Assembly: GCA_001770955.1 (NCBI GenBank)
Contig: MESL01000007.1
Location: forward strand, 129,114-193,113
Reading direction: 5' to 3'
Source: Burkholderiales bacterium RIFCSPLOWO2_12_FULL_65_40
Lineage (GTDB): Bacteria > Pseudomonadota > Gammaproteobacteria > Burkholderiales > Burkholderiaceae_C
DNA: 64,000 bases
The notes under the pieces are model-generated. The model was not told where the DNA came from, did not search any database, and saw nothing but the letters and a program-made list of their open reading frames with translations. Positions 35,693-44,506 of the stretch are shown here, in pieces. Position numbers and translations under genes: made by a program. The stretch's first letter is position 1. Each line of letters starts with the position of its first letter.

Positions 35693-37201
35693 GTGCCAAT
35701 CCACCGCCGCCCATGGGTTCGCTGCCTGGCCATTCTGGCCAGCCTGACCCTCTTTTTCCCGGGCCTGGCCCCGCTGGCCCAGGCCCAGACAGCGCCGCGC
35801 GGGGTGTCGATCAACATTTCACTCGAACCCGACAGCCTGGACCCCACGATGTCGTCGGGTGCCTCGGTGGCCCAGGTGGTGCACACCACGGTGCTCGAAG
35901 GCCTGATGAAGATCGAAGAGAACGGCGCCACCACGCCGTTGCTGGCCGAATCGTGGAGTAAGGACCCGGACGGCAAGGCTTACACCTTCCGGTTGCGCAA
36001 AGGGGTGTATTTTCATGACGGCGCGCCGTTCGATGCTTCGGCCGTCAGGTTTTCGTTCGAGCGTGCCAAGGCGCCGGACTCGACCAACAAGGGGCGCAAG
36101 TCGCTGTTCGACAACATCGTGCGCATCGACACCCCCGACCCGCGCACCGTGGTGCTGGTGCTGGCCCACCCGGATGTGAATCTCCCGTTCCGGCTGGGTG
36201 AAAGCAGTGCCGTGATCCTGCACCCCGACAGCGCCGCCCAGGCCGCCACCTGGCCGGTAGGCACCGGGCCCTACCGCTTCGAGCAATGGGTCCGTGGCCG
36301 GCACATCACCCTGGTGAAAGCCGATTCGTACCGCGAGCCGAAAAAAGTCCGCATCGCGCAGGCCACCTTCCGCTTCATCCACGATCCGGTCGCGCAGGCG
36401 GCGGCGGTGCAGGCGGGTGAGATCGACATCTTCTTCAACTTCGCCACGCACAACGTCCGGCGCTTTCAGGGCGACAGCCGCTACCACGTGCTCGTGGGCT
36501 CCTCCAGTGGCAAGGGCATGCTGGCCCTCAACCACCGGCGCAAGCCGCTCGACGATGTGCGCGTGCGCCGCGCCATCAGCCATGCCATCGACCGCGAGGC
36601 TTTCATCCGCGACGTGCTCGAAGGCCGCGGCAAGGCCATCGGCAGCCACTTCACCCCCACCGACGCAGGCTATGTGCACCTGGCCGGAACCTACCCCTAC
36701 GACCCCGAGCGTGCCCGCGCCCTGCTGAAAGAGGCCGGCGTCAAGACCCCGTTGCAGTTGACCCTGAGCCTGCCGCCCACCCCCTATGCCCGCATGGGCG
36801 GCACGGTGGTGGCGGCGGACCTGGCCAAGGTGGGCATCGACGTGCGGCTGGACCTGCTGGAGTGGGGGCAATGGCTTTCGGGGCCTTTCAAGGGGCAGTT
36901 TGACCTCACGCTGATCAACCATGTCGAGCCGCTGGACTACCAGATCTACACCGACCCGCAGTACTACTTTGGCTATGACAGCCCGGCGTTTCGCAGCCTG
37001 GTCGAGCGCCACGCCACCAGCAGCAACGCCCGTGAACGCCAGATGCTCTTTGTGGAAATCCAGCGCCACCTGGCGAACGATGCCGTCAATGCCTGGATTT
37101 TTGCGCCCCAGGTGGGCACCGTGGCCCGCAAGGGGCTGCGCGGCGTGTGGATGAACTACCCCATCTTCGTGCACGACATTGGCGCCATGTGGTGGGAGTA
37201 G
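35693..37201 (+). CDS. Periplasmic peptide/nickel-type ABC substrate-binding protein
   Basis: Family 5 extracellular solute-binding protein (502 aa). The GTG at 35693 follows AAGGA by eight bases and gives a clean signal peptide (RRPWVRCLAILASLTLFFPG ... AQAQ); a longer frame from 35564 lacks these. Family sections include SLEPDSLDPTMSSG, LAESWSKDPDGKAYTFRLRK and VRRAISHAIDREAFI. No permease or ATPase genes adjoin it, so it is an orphan binding protein. Confidence 0.9.
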   Translation: MPIHRRPWVRCLAILASLTLFFPGLAPLAQAQTAPRGVSINISLEPDSLDPTMSSGASVAQVVHTTVLEGLMKIEENGATTPLLAESWSKDPDGKAYTFRLRKGVYFHDGAPFDASAVRFSFERAKAPDSTNKGRKSLFDNIVRIDTPDPRTVVLVLAHPDVNLPFRLGESSAVILHPDSAAQAATWPVGTGPYRFEQWVRGRHITLVKADSYREPKKVRIAQATFRFIHDPVAQAAAVQAGEIDIFFNFATHNVRRFQGDSRYHVLVGSSSGKGMLALNHRRKPLDDVRVRRAISHAIDREAFIRDVLEGRGKAIGSHFTPTDAGYVHLAGTYPYDPERARALLKEAGVKTPLQLTLSLPPTPYARMGGTVVAADLAKVGIDVRLDLLEWGQWLSGPFKGQFDLTLINHVEPLDYQIYTDPQYYFGYDSPAFRSLVERHATSSNARERQMLFVEIQRHLANDAVNAWIFAPQVGTVARKGLRGVWMNYPIFVHDIGAMWWE

Positions 37202-37254
37202 CCCGCAAAGCCCTGCGGCCCGCCCCGGCAGGGCAATTGCGCTAAGGTAGCCCC

Positions 37255-39774
37255 ATGAACTTTTCCATCCTTCAGCTGGGCTGGCGCACCCTGCTGCGCG
37301 ACCTGCGCGCCGGTGAACTGCGCCTGCTCGCCGTGGCCGTGACCCTGGCCGTGGCCGCACTCACCTCGGTGGCCTTTTTTGCCGACCGGCTTCAGGGCGG
37401 CCTGCAGCGCGACGCGCTGCAGATCCTCGGCGGCGACGCCGTGGTGGCCAGCGACAACCCCACGCCCGCATCCTTCGTGCAGCGCGCCCGGGCGCTGGGC
37501 CTGCAAGGGGTGACCTCGGTGGGCTTTCCCACCATGGGGCGCGCCAGCGACGCCCAGGGCGGCGCCAGCCGCCTGGTGGCTTTCAAGAGCGTGCAGCCGG
37601 GCTACCCGCTGCGCGGCAGCCTGACCGTGGCCGAAGCCCCGGGGGCCGAAGAACGCAAGACGCGCGACATCCCCGCGCCCGGCGAGGTGTGGGTCGATGC
37701 CCCGCTGCTCGACGCCCTGGGCCTGAAGATGGGTGACCCACTGCTGCTCGGCGATGCCAGCCTGCGCATCACCCGCATCATCGTCATCGAGCCCGACCGG
37801 GGCGCAGGCTTCATGGCCTTTGCGCCGCGCGTCATGGTCAACGAGGCCGACGTGCCCGCCACTGGCCTGGTGCAGCCCGCCAGCCGCCTCACCTACCGCT
37901 TTGCCGTGGCCGGCGAGCCTGCGGCTGTGCGGGAATTCAGCACCTGGGCCGGGCTGGAAGTGGAACAACCCGGCGTGCATGGCGTGCGCCTGGAATCCAT
38001 CGAATCGGGCCGCCCCGAAATGCAGCAGACGCTGGACCGCGCCCAGAAATTCCTCAGCCTCGTGGCGCTGCTGGCCGCGCTGCTGTCGGCGGTGGCGGTG
38101 GCGCTGGCGGCGCGGGGCTTTGCGGCCGGGCACCTCGATGCCTCGGCCATGCTGCGCGTGCTGGGCCAGAGCCAGCGCGCCATTGCAGGCAGCTACGCGG
38201 TCGAATTTCTGCTGGTGGGCCTGGTCGCCAGCGCGTTGGGCGTGCTGCTGGGTTTTGCCGTGCACCATGTGTTCGTGCTGCTGCTGGCCGGGCTGGTTGA
38301 ATCGAGCCTGCCCGCCGCCAGCGCCTGGCCGGTGGCGCTGGGCCTGGGTGTGGGGCTGACGCTGCTCGTCGCCTTTGGTCTGCCGCCGGTGCTGCAGCTG
38401 GCCCAGGTGCCGCCGCTGCGCGTGATCCGGCGCGACATGGGGGCGCTGCGCCCGGCCTCGGTGGCGGTGCTGGGCCTGGGCGTGGCAGGCTTTGCCGCGC
38501 TCTTGCTGGTGGTCAGCAGCGACCTGAAACTCGGGCTCATCGCCGTGGGCGGCTTTGCCGTGGCCGTGGGCGTGTTTGCGCTCCTGAGCTGGCTGGCCGT
38601 GCTGCTGCTGCGCAAGAGCGTGAATGAAGCCACCGCGCCGCGCTGGCTGGTGCTGGCCACGCGGCAGATCTCGGCCCGCCCGGCCTACGCCGTGGTGCAG
38701 GTCAGCAGCCTGGCCGTGGGCCTGCTGGCACTGGTGCTGCTGGTGCTGCTGCGCACCGACCTGATCGCCAGCTGGCGCCAGGCCACGCCGCCCGACGCCC
38801 CCAACCGTTTCGTCATCAACATCCAGCCCGACCAGGCGGACGCATTCCGCCAGACCATCGAGAGTGCGGGCGTGCGTCGCTACGACTGGTACCCCATGAT
38901 CCGCGGCCGGCTGGTGGCCATCAACGGCCAGCCCATCACGCCCGAGAGCTACACCGACGACCGCGCACAGCGCCTGGTCGAGCGCGAGTTCAATCTCTCC
39001 AACGCCGCTGCGCAGCCGCCGCACAACCAGGTGGTGGCGGGCCGCTGGACGCCGGAGGAGCCCGGCGCGGCCAGCGTGGAAGACGGCCTGGCCAAGACAC
39101 TGGGCCTGAAGCTGGGCGACAGCATGCGTTTCGACATGGCGGGCGTGCAGCACGAGGTGCGCATCACCTCGCTGCGCAAGGTGGACTGGGGATCGATGCG
39201 CGCCAACTTCTTCGTTATGTTCCCGGTGGAGCACCTGCCCGATGCCGCCGTGACCTACCTCGCTGCCTACCGCGCGCCCGAGGCGGCGGGCTTCGACAAC
39301 GCCCTGGTGCGCCAATTCCCCAACATCACCAACGTGGACATGGGTGCCACGCTGGCGCAGGTGCAGCGCGTGCTCGACCAGGTGGTGCGCGCGGTCGAAT
39401 TCCTGTTCGGCTTCACGCTGGCCGCCGGGCTGGTGGTGCTGTTCGCCGCCGTCACCGCCACGCGCGAGGAACGCGCCCGCGAATACGCCATCATGCGCGC
39501 CCTGGGCGCACGCGGCAGCCTGCTGCGCGACGTGCAGCGCGCGGAACTGGCGGGTGTGGGCCTGCTCGCCGGGGTGCTGGCGAGTTGCGTGGCCGTGGCC
39601 GTGGGTTGGGCGCTGGCACGCTTCGTGTTCGACTTTGCCTGGACCGCCTCGCCCGTGGTGCCGCTGGTGGGCGGCCTGGCCGGTGCCGTGCTGGCGCTGC
39701 TGGCGGGCTGGTGGGGCCTGCGCGAGGTGCTGCAGCGCCCCGTGGTGGACACGCTGCGCCGCGCCGCCGAGTAA
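37255..39774 (+). CDS. FtsX/LolE-type ABC permease (YbbP-like)
   Basis: Large membrane protein (839 aa) with two copies of the FtsX-like permease unit, each with a periplasmic MacB-PCD-like domain and a cluster of membrane helices. The first helix is at about 22-44. Later helices are around 265-460 and 690-830. A conserved motif AREYAIMRALGARGSLL lies near 745. Homologues work with a YbbA-type ATPase in lipoprotein or envelope transport, but no ATPase gene adjoins it. The stop is just before a dispersed mini-repeat. Confidence 0.88.
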   Translation: MNFSILQLGWRTLLRDLRAGELRLLAVAVTLAVAALTSVAFFADRLQGGLQRDALQILGGDAVVASDNPTPASFVQRARALGLQGVTSVGFPTMGRASDAQGGASRLVAFKSVQPGYPLRGSLTVAEAPGAEERKTRDIPAPGEVWVDAPLLDALGLKMGDPLLLGDASLRITRIIVIEPDRGAGFMAFAPRVMVNEADVPATGLVQPASRLTYRFAVAGEPAAVREFSTWAGLEVEQPGVHGVRLESIESGRPEMQQTLDRAQKFLSLVALLAALLSAVAVALAARGFAAGHLDASAMLRVLGQSQRAIAGSYAVEFLLVGLVASALGVLLGFAVHHVFVLLLAGLVESSLPAASAWPVALGLGVGLTLLVAFGLPPVLQLAQVPPLRVIRRDMGALRPASVAVLGLGVAGFAALLLVVSSDLKLGLIAVGGFAVAVGVFALLSWLAVLLLRKSVNEATAPRWLVLATRQISARPAYAVVQVSSLAVGLLALVLLVLLRTDLIASWRQATPPDAPNRFVINIQPDQADAFRQTIESAGVRRYDWYPMIRGRLVAINGQPITPESYTDDRAQRLVEREFNLSNAAAQPPHNQVVAGRWTPEEPGAASVEDGLAKTLGLKLGDSMRFDMAGVQHEVRITSLRKVDWGSMRANFFVMFPVEHLPDAAVTYLAAYRAPEAAGFDNALVRQFPNITNVDMGATLAQVQRVLDQVVRAVEFLFGFTLAAGLVVLFAAVTATREERAREYAIMRALGARGSLLRDVQRAELAGVGLLAGVLASCVAVAVGWALARFVFDFAWTASPVVPLVGGLAGAVLALLAGWWGLREVLQRPVVDTLRRAAE

Positions 39775-39778
39775 AAAT

Positions 39779-39837
39779 TACTATTGTTTCTGTAGCTGCT
39801 TGCGCTGGATGGTATTGCGCTAGGGGCTGTTTTTTTT
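39779..39837 (+). repeat. Dispersed mini-repeat between the FtsX-type gene and the haemoglobin gene
   Basis: Begins TTACTATTGTTTCTGTAGCT, continues GCTTGCGCTGG...GCGCTAGGGGC and ends in eight T residues directly before the haemoglobin ATG. It fits the mini-repeat layout and fills the whole gap. No Shine-Dalgarno is left for the following gene. Confidence 0.65.
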
Positions 39838-40245
39838 ATGAATTCTGACGAAGCACAGACCGAAATTCCTCCCTTCGAGCGCCTGGGCGGTGAACCGGCC
39901 GTGCGCGCCCTGGTGGATCGTTTCTACGACCTCATGGACCTGGAGCCCGGCTACACCGCGCTGCGCGCCACGCACGGCAGCACGCTGGACGAGTCGCGCG
40001 ACAAGCTGTTCTGGTTTCTCTGCGGCTGGCTTGGCGGGCCGGACCATTACCAGAGCCGCTTCGGCCACCCGCGCCTGCGCGCGCGCCACATGCCGTTCGC
40101 CATCGGCGTGAAAGAGCGCGACCAGTGGGTGGCCTGCATGGATCAGGCCATGGCCGAATGCGCCACCCCCGAGGCGCTGCGCACGCGCCTGAAGGCGAGT
40201 TTTTTCAACACCGCCGACTGGATGCGCAACAAGGGGCTCTACTGA
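39838..40245 (+). CDS. Group II truncated haemoglobin
   Basis: Truncated haemoglobin of the TrHbO type (135 aa). B10 tyrosine is in RFYDLMD (Tyr30), the proximal histidine is in RARHMPF (His84) and the G8 tryptophan in DQWVACM (Trp97). Such proteins bind oxygen or NO and often support redox protection. It sits between two mini-repeats, with no clear ribosome site because the preceding bases are a T run. Confidence 0.93.
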   Translation: MNSDEAQTEIPPFERLGGEPAVRALVDRFYDLMDLEPGYTALRATHGSTLDESRDKLFWFLCGWLGGPDHYQSRFGHPRLRARHMPFAIGVKERDQWVACMDQAMAECATPEALRTRLKASFFNTADWMRNKGLY

Positions 40246-40247
40246 AT

Positions 40248-40302
40248 GCTATTGAATCAATAGCTTGTTGCGCTTGATGGACGGGCGCCAGAGGCCAAAA
40301 AT
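40248..40302 (+). repeat. Dispersed mini-repeat between the haemoglobin gene and lemA
   Basis: Reads GCTATTGAATCAATAGCTTG, then TTGCGCTTGATGGACGGGCG and CCAGAGGCCAAAAATG. It is a near-consensus copy of the family seen across the window. Its left half forms the palindrome CTATTGAATCAATAG. Confidence 0.7.
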
Positions 40303-40379
40303 GCCTTGCAATGCGGAATTTTCCGGGCCACCACACGCAGGTTCTAAGATATGCCTCCAAATACACAAGGAGGTGGGAC

Positions 40380-40973
40380 ATGTCGATGGCAACCTGGGTG
40401 GTGATCGGAGTGCTGGCCGTGGTGGGCCTGTGGGCCGTGGCGGTCTATAACCGGCTGGTGGAGTTGCGCAACCGCATCGCCAACGCCTTTGGCCAGATCG
40501 ACGTGCAGCTCAAGCGCCGCTACGACCTGATTCCCAACCTGGTGGAAGTGGCGCGCGGCTACATGCAGCACGAGGCCGCCACGCTCGAAGCCGTCATTCA
40601 GGCCCGCGGCCAGGCGCAGGGCGCCGCCGCCACGGCGCGCGCCGCGCCCACCAACGCCGGCGCTGTGGGCGCGCTGGCGGTGGCCGAAGGCGTGCTGGGC
40701 GGCAGCCTGGGTCGCCTCATGGTGGTGGCCGAGGCCTACCCCGAGCTCAAGGCCGACGCCACCATGCAGTCGCTCAGCGAAGAACTGGCCAGCACCGAAA
40801 ACCGCCTGGGCTTTGCCCGCCAGGCCTTCAACGACCAGGCGCTCGACTTCAACAACGCGGCCCAGCAGTTTCCCGCGCTCATCGTGGCGCGGCTGTTTGG
40901 CTTCGCACCTGCGCCCATGCTCGAATCCACGCGCAGCGAGGAAGAACGCAGCGCCCCGCAAGTGAAGTTTTAA
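40380..40973 (+). CDS. lemA: LemA family protein
   Basis: LemA protein (197 aa). It has one N-terminal membrane helix (WVVIGVLAVVGLWAVAVYN) and a long helical domain with the family pattern RRYDLIPNLVEVARGYMQHE and ENRLGFARQAFNDQALDFN. A strong ribosome site (AAGGAGGTGGGAC) fixes the ATG at 40380. It is followed after 21 bp by an M48 protease gene, the common lemA/htpX-like pairing, suggesting envelope protein quality control. Confidence 0.93.
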   Translation: MSMATWVVIGVLAVVGLWAVAVYNRLVELRNRIANAFGQIDVQLKRRYDLIPNLVEVARGYMQHEAATLEAVIQARGQAQGAAATARAAPTNAGAVGALAVAEGVLGGSLGRLMVVAEAYPELKADATMQSLSEELASTENRLGFARQAFNDQALDFNNAAQQFPALIVARLFGFAPAPMLESTRSEEERSAPQVKF

Positions 40974-40994
40974 TCCGCGCCATCTGCTTCGGCC

Positions 40995-42080
40995 ATGAAG
41001 TTCTGGGACCACCAGCAAAACGCCCGCGCCGAGACGCGCCGCCTGCTGCTGGCCTTTGCGCTGGCCGTGGCGGTGCTGGTGCTGGCCGTGCACGGGGCCC
41101 TGGTGCTGGCCTGGTGGCTGATGGCGGCGCTGCTGCCGGTGCACCTGCCGTTCCCCGCAGGGTTTCTGGCGGCCAACGTGGGTGTGTCGCTGCTGCTGGT
41201 GCTGGGCGGCTGGTGGGTGGAAACGTCAAACCTGCGCGCCGGAGGCGTCAAGCTGGCGCAGCGCGTAGGTGCGCGCGAGCTGCGCGCCTCGCTCTCGCAC
41301 GCCGAACAGCGCCTGGCCAACGTGGTCGATGAGCTGTGCATCGCCGCCCACATGCCGCGCCCCCAGGTCATGGTGCTGCCGCGCACCGACGCCATCAACG
41401 CCTTTGCCGCCGGCTGGGACGAAGCGGACGCCGTGGTGGCCGTCACCCAGGGCGCGCTCGACCACCTCACGCGCGAAGAACTGCAAGGCATGGTGGCGCA
41501 CGAACTGAGCCACCTGCACGAGGGCGACACGCGCCTCAAGATGCGCCTGGCCGGCATGGTGTTCGGCCTGGAACTGGTGCACAACTTTGGCGAAGAAATG
41601 CGCGAGCGCCCGGGCCTGGCGTGGTGGTTTGGCAGTGCCATCATGCTGGCCGGGTTGGCGGGCTGGCTCACGGGCCGCATGCTCAAGGCCGCCGTCTCGC
41701 GCCAGCGCGAACACCTGGCCGACGCCCGCGCCGTGCAATGGACGCGCAGCAAGGATGGCCTGGGCGGCGTGCTGCGCAAGGTGATGGCGCAGCGCCGCGC
41801 CACCTCCGCCGGGTACGAGGCGCGTGGCCACACCGGCCTGGCCCACCCGGCCGTGCAGCACATGCTGCTGGTCGATGCGCAAGGCATGCACCGGCTGGCG
41901 CGCTGGCTCGACAGCCACCCCTCGCTGGACGAGCGCGTGCAGCGTATCTACGGCCGCCGCATGCCGCCCTTGCCGCTGACCCCGGTCAACGAGGCGCCAG
42001 AACCTGCCCCCCGCGCAGGCACCGTGGCACCGGGGGCGGTGTCGCTGGCCTCGCTGGTGGACCCGTTTTCGCGCCTTTAA
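40995..42080 (+). CDS. M48 family membrane metalloprotease (HtpX-like)
   Basis: Zinc protease (361 aa). Two N-terminal membrane helices (about 17-38, 48-70) are followed by the catalytic HExxH in VAHELSHLHEGD. Another hydrophobic hairpin (about 215-237) precedes the third zinc ligand region REHLADARAVQWTR. It is paired with lemA, as in many proteobacteria, and probably degrades or processes membrane proteins. Confidence 0.92.
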   Translation: MKFWDHQQNARAETRRLLLAFALAVAVLVLAVHGALVLAWWLMAALLPVHLPFPAGFLAANVGVSLLLVLGGWWVETSNLRAGGVKLAQRVGARELRASLSHAEQRLANVVDELCIAAHMPRPQVMVLPRTDAINAFAAGWDEADAVVAVTQGALDHLTREELQGMVAHELSHLHEGDTRLKMRLAGMVFGLELVHNFGEEMRERPGLAWWFGSAIMLAGLAGWLTGRMLKAAVSRQREHLADARAVQWTRSKDGLGGVLRKVMAQRRATSAGYEARGHTGLAHPAVQHMLLVDAQGMHRLARWLDSHPSLDERVQRIYGRRMPPLPLTPVNEAPEPAPRAGTVAPGAVSLASLVDPFSRL

Positions 42081-42085
42081 TGCAT

Positions 42086-42133
42086 CAAAAACAATAGCTG
42101 TCAGCGCTTGCTGCATAAGCGCTAGAGCCAAAA
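42086..42133 (+). repeat. Dispersed mini-repeat upstream of the type III R-M operon
   Basis: Reads ACAATAGCTGTCAGCGCTTG, CTGCATAAGCGCTAGAGCC and AAAA. The inner block AGCGCTTGCTGCATAAGCGCT is a near-palindrome. It lies just before the promoter area of the restriction-modification operon. Confidence 0.7.
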
Positions 42134-42197
42134 GTAACCTGAAAATTTGAGCCCGCCGATAATGGCAGCTTTCCTCTGACCGCCCACCCATTCCGCC

Positions 42198-44099
42198 ATG
42201 CCCGAAATCGTCTTCAAAGGCAAAGAGTACGTCTACAACCACCACCTCACCGTGCCCTACCGGCCGCTGGTGGTGGACACTGCCAAAGGCATCGGCCCGG
42301 GTGACCTGAACAGCAACCTGGTCATCCACGGCGACAGCCTGCACGCCTTGAAGGCCCTGCTGCCGCGCTACGCGGGCCGCGTGGATTTGGTGTTTATCGA
42401 CCCGCCCTACAACACCGGCAACGAGGGCTGGTGCTACAGCGACGGCGTGAACTCGCCCATCATGAAGGAGTGGCTCAGCACCAACCCCGTGGACGGCGAC
42501 GACATGCTGCGCCACGACAAATGGCTGTGCATGATGTGGCCGCGCCTGGTGCTGCTGCGGGAGCTGATGAGCGAGACCGGCAGCATCTGGATCACGCTCG
42601 ACGACAACGAGGTGCACCGGGCGCGGATGGTGCTGGATGAGATTTTTGGGGCAGATAACTTTGTGGCGACCTGTATTTGGCAGAAGAACTTCTCACCCAA
42701 GAACACGGCGCAGTTTTTCAGCGAAGACCACGACTATGTGCTGGTGTACGCCAAGGACAAGCGCGTGTGGCGGCCGAACTTGCTAGAGCGCACGGCGGAG
42801 ATGGATGCCCGCTATAGCAATCCGGACAACCACCCGCGTGGCCCATGGACTTCTGGCGACTTATCTGCACGCAACTACTACAGCGAAGGAACGTATCCCG
42901 TGACAGCGCCGTCGGGTCGCGTGTTCGACGGGCCGCCACCTGGGCGGTATTGGGGTATCTCAAAAGAAAAGTTCTTGCAACTCGACGTAGACAACTGCAT
43001 TTGGTGGGGTGAAGACGGTAACAACATGCCACGCCTCAAGCGGTTTCAACAGGATGTCAAACAGGGCCGCACCCCCCAAACCCTCTGGTTCTACGACGAA
43101 GTGGGCCACACGCAGGACGCCAAGAAAACGCTGATTGAAATGGGCCTGCTCAAGGACCAGGAGAGCACCATCACGCCCAAGCCCGTGGCCTTGATTGAGC
43201 GCATTCTGGAACTGGCCAGCACGCCCGATTCCATCGTCCTGGACAGCTTTGCCGGCAGCGGTACCACGGCCCACGCCGTGCTCAAGGCCAATGCGCGTGA
43301 CAACGGCCAGCGCAAATTCATCCTGGTCGAAGGCGAGGACTACGCCGACCGCCTGACCGCCGAGCGCGTGCGCCGCGCCATCCGCGGCTACGCCTGGCAG
43401 GGCACGCAGCGCGAGATCTTGCTGGAAGAAAAAATCAACTTCACCCAGTTCAAAAAAGCCGAGCAGTGGCTGGCCAAGGTCGAGGCCATCAAGGTGGCCG
43501 AAGGCTTTGGCGCCGAAGATGCCGCGCAGATGGTGCTGGGCGAGGCCGCTGCGCCGTCCACCCCCAGCGCAGCCGCGCGCAAAAAGCGCTTTGACAAGAT
43601 CAACGTCGAGCTGAAAGACGGCGTGCTGCGCGTGGAGGGCGAAAAGCGCATCTCGCAAATGGCCGACGGCCTGGGTGGCGAGTTCACCTACTGCACGCTG
43701 GGCGAGCCGCTGAGCATTGAAAAGCTGCTCTCGGGGCAAGACCTGCCCAGCTTCGAGGCGCTGGGCGCCTGGCTGCTGCACACGGCCACCGGCGGCACGC
43801 TGCAGGCGCCACCGCCCGATGCGCCCGCGTTTTACCTGAGTGAGGCGCAGGACGCGCATGTGTGGTTGGTGTACCGGCCCGACCTGGCGTTTTTGAAGTC
43901 GGCCGACGCGGCGCTGACCCTGCCGCGCGCGCAGGCTATGGCCGAGTGGGGACATGCGCGGCAGGAGGGGCAGGAGGGGCAGGGCGCGCCCAAGCGCCAC
44001 CTGGTGTTTGCGCCCGCCAAGTATTTGAGCAATGCGCAGTTGCGTGCACACGGCATCGAGTTTGCGGCGCTGCCGTTTGCTTTGTTTCGTCAGGGGTAA
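42198..44099 (+). CDS. Type III restriction-modification methyltransferase (Mod)
   Basis: Beta-class adenine-N6 DNA methyltransferase (633 aa). The catalytic DPPY is at 68-71 (VFIDPPYNTGNEGW) and the AdoMet-binding FAGSGTT at 351-357. That order, DPPY before FxGxG, is typical of type III Mod subunits. A target-recognition region lies between (about 130-300), where base composition by eye is less GC-rich than the ends. Mod provides the specificity and is needed by Res. The HEPN gene begins 5 bp after its stop. Confidence 0.94.
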   Translation: MPEIVFKGKEYVYNHHLTVPYRPLVVDTAKGIGPGDLNSNLVIHGDSLHALKALLPRYAGRVDLVFIDPPYNTGNEGWCYSDGVNSPIMKEWLSTNPVDGDDMLRHDKWLCMMWPRLVLLRELMSETGSIWITLDDNEVHRARMVLDEIFGADNFVATCIWQKNFSPKNTAQFFSEDHDYVLVYAKDKRVWRPNLLERTAEMDARYSNPDNHPRGPWTSGDLSARNYYSEGTYPVTAPSGRVFDGPPPGRYWGISKEKFLQLDVDNCIWWGEDGNNMPRLKRFQQDVKQGRTPQTLWFYDEVGHTQDAKKTLIEMGLLKDQESTITPKPVALIERILELASTPDSIVLDSFAGSGTTAHAVLKANARDNGQRKFILVEGEDYADRLTAERVRRAIRGYAWQGTQREILLEEKINFTQFKKAEQWLAKVEAIKVAEGFGAEDAAQMVLGEAAAPSTPSAAARKKRFDKINVELKDGVLRVEGEKRISQMADGLGGEFTYCTLGEPLSIEKLLSGQDLPSFEALGAWLLHTATGGTLQAPPPDAPAFYLSEAQDAHVWLVYRPDLAFLKSADAALTLPRAQAMAEWGHARQEGQEGQGAPKRHLVFAPAKYLSNAQLRAHGIEFAALPFALFRQG

Positions 44100-44104
44100 G
44101 GGCC

Positions 44105-44506
44105 ATGGCACAACAAGAGCGTTTTTTGCTGGCCTTGCAGCATTTCGACAAGGCGCTGGCGCGGCTGCACGAGGTGCTGGCCGAGCCGACCGAGACCGCC
44201 ATCGTGCGCGATGCGCTGATCCAGCGGTTTGAATTCACCTTCGAGGCAGCCTGGAAGGCGGCCTACCGCTGGCTGCGCGCACGCGGCAACGACGTGGACG
44301 AAGAGGCCGCTGCCGTGATTCCTGAAGCCTTTGCGCGCCGCCTGATTGCGGATGAAAAGGGCTGGGGGGACATGCGCCGCTTTCGCAACAAGACATCGCA
44401 CACCTACGACGAGGCGCTGGCCATGCAGGTGGCTGCGTTTGTGCGCCAGGACTCAGTGCGCCTGTTCGAGGCGCTGCTGGCCACGCTGCGGGAGCGCTCA
44501 GCATGA
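44105..44506 (+). CDS. HEPN-domain toxin-like protein (nucleotidyltransferase substrate-binding family)
   Basis: All-helical HEPN protein (133 aa) of the HI0074 family. The C-terminal part carries R94-x4-H99-x-Y101 (RNKTSHTY). In studied HEPN-MNT systems this motif is the RNase active site plus the tyrosine that the MNT partner adenylylates. The usual partner gene is missing as a separate gene: the next frame, overlapping by 4 bp (ATGA), starts with the MNT domain and continues into the Res endonuclease. Position between mod and res indicates co-expression with the restriction system. Toxicity is inferred from the motif only. Confidence 0.88.
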   Translation: MAQQERFLLALQHFDKALARLHEVLAEPTETAIVRDALIQRFEFTFEAAWKAAYRWLRARGNDVDEEAAAVIPEAFARRLIADEKGWGDMRRFRNKTSHTYDEALAMQVAAFVRQDSVRLFEALLATLRERSA